A DNA stretch of 64,000 nt from Earliella scabrosa (taxonomy: Eukaryota; Basidiomycota; Agaricomycetes; Polyporales; Polyporaceae): assembly GCA_022605405.1 (NCBI GenBank), contig JABYQQ010000001.1, positions 4,898,001-4,962,000 of the forward strand, given 5' to 3'. The position numbers and the translations under genes are program-made. Of the stretch, positions 36,531-45,297 are shown one piece after another. Positions within the stretch are counted from its first letter, which is position 1; every line of letters begins with the position of its first letter. The notes under the pieces were generated by a model. The model saw only the letters and a list, made by a program, of their open reading frames with translations. It did not search any database and was not told the DNA's origin.

Positions 36531-36765
36531 GTAACGTTAGCGCAGAAGTGCAGGTGGGCTACGAAGAGATGAAGAGACGGAGACATGAAGGGGGAGTGAC
36601 GCGTCCTGGCCTACCTCATTATGCTCACGTGACCGTGTAGCCTCCACCTCACCCGAGGAGGAAGTAGACATGCTAGAGAGGGATACTCATCATGACCCAA
36701 CAAAGGATATATAGACGGTCGTTTGTGATGCTGATCGTACAACACTCGATGGATGCATGAGCTTT

Positions 36766-37857
36766 CTAGTTGTTGCCGCGAGGAGGCACTTGTTCTGCAA
36801 TCCAAGCGCCCAGCGTCTCCGGGTTCCGCGACTGGATGTACACAATTCCAGGGCCGGTGAAGCTACGAACATTGGGTCAGCCAGGCTGCGACGTCGCGCT
36901 AAGGTCGATACATACCGGCAAATCAAACCCTCGTCGGTGTGCGCGCCCGAGAAGAAACCGCCGGCGTCGATGCGCTCGACCTTGTACTGCGCCGTCCAGG
37001 CCACAAGATGTCCGTTGTCAACTGCGAACGCTGTCAGACTCAAATTGCATCTGCGACTGATTGCAACGTACCAATCCACTGCTCGCCGGGCTGCAACGTG
37101 CGTGACGTGATCGCACCCAAACTCTGTACCCACATCACGCCCGCGCCGTGGACATGATGCACGAAGAGGCCCTCGCCAGAGACTATGGGCGGCGAGCGTC
37201 AGCGCCACTATCTGAGGGAAGTGATGGTGAGGACAGAGCTTACACAGCGCCTTTCCGAAGCCCTGACTCTTCGTGTCGCGCACGACGTTGGTCGTACACG
37301 CCAGGAACGCGTCCCTTCCCACCGACCAAGCAGTCTGGCCGTCGAGGTGGATGGGGACAATATCTCCCCAAGTCTCCGGCGCAAGGAGGACCTCTCCAGG
37401 ACCCGTGAACATCGACTCGGACATCTGCAAGGCAGGGGTCACCATGGGATAGGATCTGAGATCACAGACTAGCACGCACCTCGCCACCTGTGAAGAGCTT
37501 CTTCATGCTGAACTTGAGCTTGCCCCTGATCTGGACAGTCGCGTCCATCGCGACCATACTGCCCGGTTTCGCCTTGATAGTGTAGCCCTGCTGCAAACGC
37601 AGGTAGAGCATACTGTTGCTGTCACGGTGGTCGATGCGGAACTGCGCGCCCTCGACCTGACCGGTCGTTGCGACGTTCTGTGCGCCCTGAGGTTGAGGCT
37701 GGGGAGAGTGTCCCATGGGTGGCGGTGGCGGAGCCATGCCGGGATACGAGGCCTGGGGAATAGGGGGAGGCCCGGGAGGGGGAGGGTGCGACTGGGAGTG
37801 AGAGTGCGCGTGTGCGGCGGCGCCGGGGTAGCCTGGCTGAGGGGGTGCGTAAGACAT
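36766..37857 (-). CDS. AIM24-family protein, copy A
   Basis: Exon 1 starts at 37857 with a Pro/Gly/His-rich tail (PPPPGPPPIPQASYPG), then the AIM24 core: EGAQFRIDHRDSNSMLYLRL, KAKPGSMVAMDATVQIRGK, KKLFTGGE. Later exons read MFTGPGEVLLAPETWGDIVP, FSGEGLFVHHVHGAGVMWVQ, TLQPGEQWIVDNGHLVAWTA and FTGPGIVYIQSRNPETLG. The fold is a TRAP-like beta structure. Yeast Aim24 lies in the mitochondrial inner membrane and supports MICOS, but this protein lacks a presequence and resembles cytosolic or bacterial members. A near-identical paralogue lies 2.3 kb upstream on the same strand. Confidence 0.85.
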
Positions 37858-38262
37858 CCTGCGGTCTTTTGAAGTATTTATGTCAGTGCGCTGCGGAGGG
37901 AAAGAGAGGCCGGACAATTTCGTACTCGCGAAGTATCTGGGGGTTTGATAGAAGAAGGCAAGCTGAGGGTGCAGTTGGCTTTATGGCAGTTGGCGTCAGT
38001 GGAGCGATGCAGTTGCCAAATCAGGTATGTGCACAGGTTGCCTGTCAACGTTGTCAACTTTTAGCGGCGGACTCAGGCCGTGTCTGGATGCGATGAGGGG
38101 TTGGATATGGAGAGAGATGCAAGGTCACAACAACCGTAGAGACTTTGTCAGGTCATAAGTACCCCAAGTCGGTGCAGCGTCATGCACCGCCTGTGCGCGA
38201 TCACTGTCCCGGTGATCCCCTGAGGCTAGGCACGTAGCGATGGAGGATGAGACCGGATCTTT
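37858..38262. other. Upstream region of AIM24 copy A
   Basis: About 400 bp of presumed promoter, bounded upstream by a short inverted-repeat element. No open frame of note. Confidence 0.45.
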
Positions 38263-38618
38263 AGCCCTCCTCAATTCTACTAGCTTATTCACCAGCTTAT
38301 TTCCCAAGGTCCGCCTGTGTGACTGATGTCCCAACGAGTGACGTCAGTGCGAGTAATCGAGAGTCTCGGCGAGAGCGGCAAGACCAGAGCTCAACGTCGA
38401 GGACACTGAGAAAGCCGCTGTGTCTCCTTGCACTGTCGAGCGCATGAGCGTCGAAGCACGCAGGCAAAGAGTAGGGCGATTGTAAGCCTGTCAGTAGGAG
38501 GAACGCGACAGCGCATTGCGAAGCACGCACAAATTTGGCAGGCAGTCCATCACACATCAGTCACACACGGCACTTGGGAAATAAGCTGGCAAATAAGCTA
38601 GTAGAATTGAGGAGGGCT
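38263..38618. mobile_element. MITE with about 62-bp terminal inverted repeats
   Basis: The left end (AGCCCTCCTCAATTCTACTA and onward to about 38330) is repeated in reverse complement at the right end (about 38554-38618) with only a few mismatches. The 356-bp element has no coding capacity, as expected of a miniature inverted-repeat transposable element. A TTT next to each end may be the target duplication. It sits about 400 bp upstream of AIM24 copy A. Confidence 0.8.
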
Positions 38619-38944
38619 TTTGAGTTCTGAGGCCCGAGGAGCGGAGATGGCTGCAATTCAAAGCACATCGGTCATTGGCCGAGTCTTGGTCACTGTATTT
38701 AGGACACCTTGGATTCAGAGTATGAAACATAGTAACCTCGGAGGTGACCTTGCAAGCAAGAGGATGAGTATCGCCTGTAGCGCACCGGCGCCTAAGAATA
38801 TGACATCGCGCCCGTTGTACGTTGTTTACTTGAACCAATCAAGGACTCCAAGCGATGGCAATGAGGATGTCGCCGCCGCGTCTCAGAGAGGACCATGCAG
38901 CGGCAACGCATCAGACAAGGACTTCAGGGCAGCAAGCAGCTGAG

Positions 38945-39620
38945 TATCTCCACACGTCGCGCCTTCCTCGCGGAAGACCCCGTCCTCAAAGTACCGTACT
39001 CCACACCGACGGCGACGACTGCGAACAGTGCCCGACTGAATCCTGCACGGTGCACAAGCCAGCGCCCGCGTACCGCCCCTGCCAGCCCCAAGCGCGCATC
39101 CGGGAGCGGGGTCATACCGCGTCGAGACGACCTGAACTTTTAACGAGCGGAGGCTCCGTGTTCCTCACCTCGAACGGGCCCGTCCACCGCCACTTCGGGC
39201 GGATCGTCCACTCCACGCACTGCATCCAGTAGTGCCCCCACACTGGGCGCGCACCATGAGCTCCGACGCGCTGTCGAGTGTCTGGGAGACTTACATAGTA
39301 TTTAGTACGCGTCCGGGTCCCATCCATATGTGGCCATGTCCCCGCACACGATCGCGAACGTGGCCTCGGTGTCGATCCACATCGACACGTCGCGCGGGCA
39401 TGGAAGAGGCCCGGCTCGCTCGCATTGAGGAGAAAATGGCACTCTTGCACCTTCCAAATCCATTTCTCGCGCTCCGAGTCGGTGTCGAAGCAACCACTGG
39501 CGCGAGGGGCGTCGACCAGCCGGTCCCACGCGGATCGAAGCCGAGCATGTCGAAAGACGTCCCAACGATGCGCGAGACCGCCTCCCGACAGCCCATGGGC
39601 AAAGTTGTAAGTGTGTAGTG
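38945..39620 (-). pseudogene. Decayed S33 (TAP-like) peptidase
   Basis: Fragments of a tripeptidyl-aminopeptidase-type alpha/beta hydrolase appear in order but in different frames. SRIVGTSFDMLGFDPRGTGW is the conserved FDPRGxG segment. A one-base shift leads to CFDTDSEREKWIW. Near the end, IRPKWRWTGPFEVRNTEPPL and RLDAV match the conserved C-terminal part, and a further frame gives RYFEDGVFREEGATC. The stretch that should hold the catalytic GxSxG is missing between the first and second halves. The frameshifts and internal deletion make it non-functional. It lies between the two AIM24 copies. Confidence 0.72.
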
Positions 39621-40137
39621 CCACTGCGCCGAGACTACAGAGTCATCTTTGTCCATGTACCTGAGTATCCATCCGAGCGATCTTGACCGTGGGCGCATTG
39701 CAAGTAGATCGACCATGTTCTGCTGTGCCACTACACGGATGATTGAGCTGGGCGCGATCAAGTTGAACGTTCAAGCTTCAATTCACCTGCGACTGCGTAT
39801 GACACGCCCCCTCTGAGACCGCGAATGCGCCTGCCACCTGCCTGAACTGAGGGATGCGCCTGCGTTAGACCGCATTCTTTCCTCCGTATTAACTCCCTAC
39901 AGCGCATTGGGAGATAAGTGATACATATTTATTGGTGCACGAGCACTCTACACGCACGGGATCAGCCTTCGAGGTCTTTCATAATTACTGCGATCGCAAC
40001 TCTCACCAAAAACTCTGCTGCGGAACTGTGCTTCGAGTTGCGAAACAAGGTACAGGGTCAATACACGGTATACAGGACGATAGCAGGCACAAGGGCTCAC
40101 GACACATGGATAGCTCGAAGATGAGAGCGAACGTCGT
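39621..40137. other. Intergenic
   Basis: This stretch holds the 5' part of the decayed peptidase, too eroded to read, and the 3' end of AIM24 copy B. Nothing else is visible. Confidence 0.4.
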
Positions 40138-41323
40138 TCATGTCATAACGTCAATCACATTAGACCAGTCGTTGGCGGTCCCGTAGCTGCTGCCACTTGG
40201 CTTTGGGACTTGAGCAGCGATCCACTGTCCGAGCGCCTCCGGGTTGCGCGTCTGGATATACACGATCCCTGGTCCGGTGAATCTGGATGAGAGGATGACC
40301 GGTCAGCGCTCATATCTGAGCTCCATGACGGTATGACGGTGAGCGCAGGTGGGGGTCATACCTGCACACGAGGCCTTCGTCGGTATGCAACGCGGAGACA
40401 AAGCCGCCGGCGTTGATGCGTTCGATCTTGTACTTCGCCGTCCAAGCAACGAGATGTCCGTTGTCGACTACGCACGCGTCAGTTGGGTATATCGCTCATC
40501 GACGCTTGGGTGTCTGTTCACGTACCGATCCACTCTTCCCCTGGCTGCAGCGTCCTCGAGGTGATCGCTCCCAAGCTCTGCACCCACATGACACCCACGC
40601 CATTGACCTGGGACACGAAGAGGCCCTCTCCAGAGACTGCGAAAGAGAGCGTCAGCTCGACGACTTTTGCTACCGGTGCAAGATACAGATACGTACATAA
40701 CGCCTTCCCGAAGTTCTGGTTTTTGATGCCGCGCACGACGCTCGTGGTGCACGCAAGGAACGCGTCCCTGCCTACAGACCACTCCGTGCGGCCGTCAAGC
40801 TGGATCGGGACGATGTCGCCCCACGTCTCCGGAGCAAGCAGGACCTCGCCAGGCCCAGTGAAGAGCGACTCGGACATCTGGCACATCAAATCCGATCAGT
40901 CACCAGTCAGCGCTCCCACGGCGCAGGAAGCTAGAGACGCACGTCGCTCCCAGTGAATAGCTTCTTCACGGTGAACTTGAACTTGCCCTGGATGCGGACG
41001 GTCGCGTCCATGGCGACCATGCTCCCGGGTTTTGCTTTGATCTGGTACTGTGGCTGGAGACGGAGGTAGAGCACGCTGTTGGTGTCGCGGTGGTCGATGC
41101 GGAACTGCGCGCCCTCGACCTGGCCCTCCGTCGGGATGTTCTGGCTACCCTGAGGCTGCAGTGGCTGAGGAGGAGGCCCCTGGGGATGCTGGGGCGGAAC
41201 CATTCCGGGGTGAGAGGCATGGGGAATTGGTGGAGGGTAAGGCGCATACGACTGCGAGTGGGAGTGGGCGTGCACGATGGGGCCTGGATAACCTGGCTGA
41301 GGGAAATGGAGTGGGAAGGACAT
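40138..41323 (-). CDS. AIM24-family protein, copy B
   Basis: This gene has the same exon plan and sequence landmarks as the neighbouring copy: EGAQFRIDHRDTNSVLYLRL, KAKPGSMVAMDATVRIQGK, KKLFTGSD, LFTGPGEVLLAPETWGDIVP, FTGPGIVYIQTRNPEALGQW. The C-terminus is longer and ends SSYGTANDWSNVIDVMT. The two copies are clearly a tandem duplication old enough for the Pro-rich N-termini and tails to diverge while the core is kept. Both seem intact. Function as for copy A: a TRAP-like fold protein possibly linked to mitochondrial membrane organisation. Confidence 0.85.
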
Positions 41324-42791
41324 CCTACGATTGTGGACTGTGTGCTGATCATGGAGATGAGCGCGCTGTACTACATTGAAGGGGTCTTTCACTACTCACT
41401 TGGATGTGGGATCTCGAAGGGATGTTGTTGCAGACGGTCAGATAATGTGTGCTGTTATATTCGTGCTAGCTGCAAACCAGTGCTGGGACTAGGATGTTCG
41501 ACACAGCTTGCCAGTACTTCAGAGACTGTCGAAGGCGGCGGTGCCTCTGTGTGGTGAAGATTTGGTTTTAGAAGTATAGTAGCCGAAACTACATGTGGGA
41601 TTACCACAATCATCTTCTTGGTGACATGCAAGCATCGCCGTCGTGCGCCGCCAGGGACATGCAAGCATGGGCCGTCGTGCGCCGCCAGGGTCCTGCGACA
41701 CCTGTGAGACCGAGTCACCGGGAGGGAGAATAATGATAAGTGCTGAGCGGAGAAGAGAAGATCACAGCCCTGATTCTTTGCAATATATGGGCCGTAGGTG
41801 TGATCGGGTTCGTTTCAGTCACCGTCAAGTGGTGCAGGTGTGCATTTGAGTCTATCCTTCGACGACTTGTAGGGTGCGGCCGCAAGGCTGGCGTGGGACC
41901 ATTGCAGCATACCACCGATGATACTGTAGCTAGGGGTGGTATCGTACTCACGAGCATCGAACATGAGGATCGTCTCAAATGCAAACAGCGCTGTTCGATC
42001 GCGCCCACGAATCTGTCAACGAGTGCCTCTCCCCAGCGGAATTATACCTCAGGCTGTGGATGTACAGGGTCAGCTGCAGAGAACCGCAACGATTCTGGAT
42101 ATCGAGCATACATACCAGGGTTTGACCCATCCTCTCGGCTGTGCCCAGGCCCCAGCATCCACAGCCGTCGTCCTCAACATCCTTCTCACCGCGCGCACTT
42201 TGCCTGCCAGCTACAATACCTTTCCCGCTCGGAAAGTCATGCTGATACAGTGTTCTAGGCGGCTTCGATGTCTTCACCTTCGCTCGACGCTGCCAGGTCC
42301 TGCTGTGCAATCCGGGTTCGCGTTCAATTCTTCGAGTTATGAGCTTGCTGAACACAGAAGAGTTTTGGGTCGCCAGACTCCAGGCTGAAAAGCATTGTGT
42401 AATAGAACAACTGGAGTACTAGTGGATGCGGGGAGAGGACACTCATGTAGCGGCGTACGTCGGCGCTCGGGGCCGAGATCAAGCCGTTCAGACATACGTT
42501 CGTGACTAAAAAGACAGCAAGCGCCCATGACGTAGGGGGAGATTAGATAGACGCTGGTTCTCGACGGCAGAACATAACACGAACGAGGGGCAACGCATGG
42601 CATCCTGTCCTCCGCCCTCATCTGCTTGCTGCGAGACACCTCTTCCACACCCTAATCCTCGTACACCATCCCCGTCACACACTCGCTTTGAACGACCCTT
42701 TCTTTGCTCGCCACGGAGTAGCCGACGCGCTGAAGACATTCTAGCTTGAATCTACCATCGGAGTTTACGACTTGGACGACTCGGGGAAAGC
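41324..42791. other. Intergenic, about 1.5 kb
   Basis: This region contains the promoters of AIM24 copy B and the small membrane-protein gene. A 33-bp unit is directly repeated twice at about 41623-41689. Other open frames lack motifs or splice support. Confidence 0.45.
41623..41689. repeat. Direct tandem duplication, two 33-bp units
   Basis: The unit beginning GACATGCAAGCAT and ending GCGCCGCCAGG occurs twice in a row with one small length difference. It is non-coding. Confidence 0.75.
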
Positions 42792-43424
42792 ATGCCCACA
42801 ACGCCTACAAGGACACGCGCCGCTCGCGACCTCACGCCCTCGGAGTCTCGTGAAGCAGCACTACACGGGTACGTGTCCATGTCGACCCCACCCTCCCAGA
42901 CTCTCGCTTCGTAGTAACGCCCCGCCCCGCTCCGCAGCCAACGCGCCCTCACGCCCATCCTCTCCGGGGCGATCTCAGGCGGTATCATCGGCGTCGCATG
43001 GATCATCGGGATCATCGTCTGGCTCTACAAACGGCACCGTCGCGCCCGCCGCGCAAAGGCCGCAGGCTACCGTAGCTACCGCGAGTTCCTCGACCCGCCC
43101 AAGACCGAGGACGCGTTCATCATCCCGCCCGACCCGGCCGTCATCAAGGGCCAGGCGCTCCCCGGCCAGCGGATTGTCTTTGCGGACGAGGACGAGAAGG
43201 CGCGCAAGGGGATCAGGCATGCGAAGACGGTGCCCATCGTCGAGGCCGACGAGCGGAGGGAACGAAGCGGGCATGGAGAGAAGGAGGGCGTGCCCCCTGG
43301 GATGGACCATAGGGCTTCCGCGCCGTGTCGGGTGCCGGACGGTGCGCACGACCGTGACGCTTCCGCTACACATCCCCTCGACACGTCCAGGCAAGCGGAC
43401 GGGCACGAGCGCGACTCTCGATAA
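42792..43424 (+). CDS. Small single-pass membrane protein
   Basis: Exon 1 starts MPTTPTRTRAARDLTPSES. Exon 2 (42939-43424) encodes one membrane helix (GAISGGIIGVAWIIGIIVWL) followed by a strongly basic stretch (YKRHRRARRAKA) and a polar tail (YREFLDPPKTEDAFIIPPDP). The best donor (GTACGT at 42869) leaves the wrong phase for exon 2. Either the weaker GTGTCC at 42873 is used, or one base near 42960 is missing. With one extra C there the junction would read QRALTPILSGAI. Function unknown; the architecture is similar to the gene at the left edge of the window. Confidence 0.55.
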
Positions 43425-43681
43425 GTAGTCGCATTTTATGGAGTTGTGAGCACCTATCCGCGTCCTCGAGACCTCATGTGTCGACGATATTGACTCGTGT
43501 TCCCCCTTTGCAGACGGACATATCTAGGGTTACCTTATAAACGATGCTCTCGACACGGACTGCGTCTGTACTGATAGGATTGTATACATGATGCAACATC
43601 GCTAATCTGCTCTTTCTGCCTGTCCCCCTCTGTTCCTGCTACGTGAACCATCTGCTGCCTCTCAAACTCTTTCAAACTCTT

Positions 43682-43945
43682 TCAAACAAGGTATGTGCCG
43701 ACTCTAAGTATATTTCCCTTTGGAAACACTCACCGAGCAAAACAGGAAGTTGCTCTCGACGACATTTCGAGCGTAGTACAGCAAGAAGGTGGAGAACCTG
43801 AGTGCCAGTGCCGGCGATCTAGCTGTTGTGCATAGTTGCATACACCACGGCGCACACAGCATTGTCGAGCCACCAAGGACATTGACAACTGCGATAGCAT
43901 TCAGGAACCGCTGGGGGGCCATCATAGCGCAAGTCAGACCACGTC
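43682..43945 (-). pseudogene. Internally deleted relic of ILV3
   Basis: Read on the minus strand, QRFLNAIAVVNVLGGST matches [17 protein letters not shown] of the intact ILV3 gene. The similarity continues through the following intron and into the next exon (VLHLL). It then jumps to the extreme C-terminus, including the GxYL end and stop, and to about 120 bp of 3' flank like that after 45298. The copy therefore arose from genomic DNA, not mRNA, and later lost its middle. It cannot encode an enzyme. Confidence 0.75.
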
Positions 43946-44113
43946 CCACAGACAACAACGATGTCAACAGTGAGACTCTGTTTTTCTGATGCTCATAGTA
44001 ACATATCAAGATACGACTTGCAGGTCAACGGTCAGAGACAAACACAACGAGACAACAGCCACTGCGTATCAGGGTCAGACGAGTCTGGAAACATACGCGG
44101 AACACTCTGCCAA

Positions 44114-44972
44114 TCACACACCCCCAGACCGTGGTTGAATAACCCCATGGGCAACGTGCGCATACGAGGGGATGGCAACCGTGATAACTTCCTCCAACAA
44201 CGCACCGCTCCGCCTCTTGATAGTGACGTGCGCCCCCGCAGGGAAGCTCCACCTCTCCTCGCCCGGAAGGATATGGTGAATTCCGTAAGCCCGCTCCCAC
44301 GACAGCAGCGGCCCGCTCATGGTGAACGTGAGAGGTTTGTTCGTGACCGACGGCCAGAGGGAGTAACGAGCAGGAAGGTTGACGGCAGTACGCTGCTTCG
44401 TGTCGAAGAAGTCGAAGCAGAACTGATCGTACTCGCGCATCCCGCCTTCCCACATGCGGACGACGAGGTCGGTGCCGGGGATCGCGGCCGTGTAGACACT
44501 CGTGTCGGCAAGTTCAGGTTTCCTCTGATGAGCGTGCAGCGCAATAGAGCGATCCGTGTCAATAGGAGGCAGGACAGAAGGCAGTAGGATAACGCACCCC
44601 GACTGTGTGGAACGCTGGCTGGTTGAGTGCTGCCGCGGTCTCGATCCGCTTCGTCAGCGCGTTGTTGAAGAACTCGTTGAACGCGGACTCCGAGACGCCG
44701 ATAGCCGCGAATTCGTTGAAGAGCTGTTTGACATGCTCCTCTGGCATGGCCTGATACCCGGGGAGGATCCTCGCCACACACTCGTCGGCCGTGTAACGAG
44801 GGGTACGGGGCTGCGCCGAACTTGAGGCACTCCTCTGTGCATGTGAGGACGGTTGAGTGCGACTCGCAGGTGAACGTGCGGGATAGGGGGACGGAGTGGG
44901 AGGCTGCGATACGTGTGTTCAATGCTTGCCTTCCGTATACGAGGTCGTTTTACTGCTACTCACGAAGGACAT
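44114..44972 (-). CDS. Protein of unknown function
   Basis: Three exons (44964-44972, 44598-44903, 44114-44524) join in phase to 241 residues. The first exon is nine bases, encoding only MSF. A Ser/Pro/Arg-rich start leads to a folded-looking region: CVARILPGYQAMPEEHVKQL, then FNEFFNNALTKRIETAAALN, and later DTSVYTAAIPGTDLVVRMWE, REYDQFCFDFFDTKQR and ILPGEERWSFPAGAHVTIKR. No signal peptide or membrane helix. I recognise no family. It lies between the ILV3 relic and the intact ILV3, so it was either trapped or duplicated with them. The coding pattern is convincing; the function is open. Confidence 0.6.
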
Positions 44973-45297
44973 TGTGTATCTCTGTGAGAATGAAAGCAAA
45001 AGTGTGTGAGTGTGAGTACCAAGTGCAGTCAGGGGCACGACGGAAGGAGTGAGGGAGTTACATCCTTGTCCGCTCGGGTCCGCGGCCACGTGCGAAGTGG
45101 CACACTCAGGAGTGTTGCATGTTTTTCAGTGACTCGTATTCCTACTTTCGCATACGGACGCTTGTGAAGTTACCTGATGGATGCACAACTTGAAGCTGTG
45201 ATGGGATTGTACACATGATACATACAGCATTGCTGGTACATACATCTGCTGTTCCTCTGCCCCTATAGCAATGTCTACTGCATTCTCCTGACCCGTC
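44973..45297. other. Intergenic between unknown gene and ILV3
   Basis: The right half is the 3' flank of ILV3 and is recognisably repeated downstream of the relic at about 43560-43680. Nothing else is visible. Confidence 0.5.
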
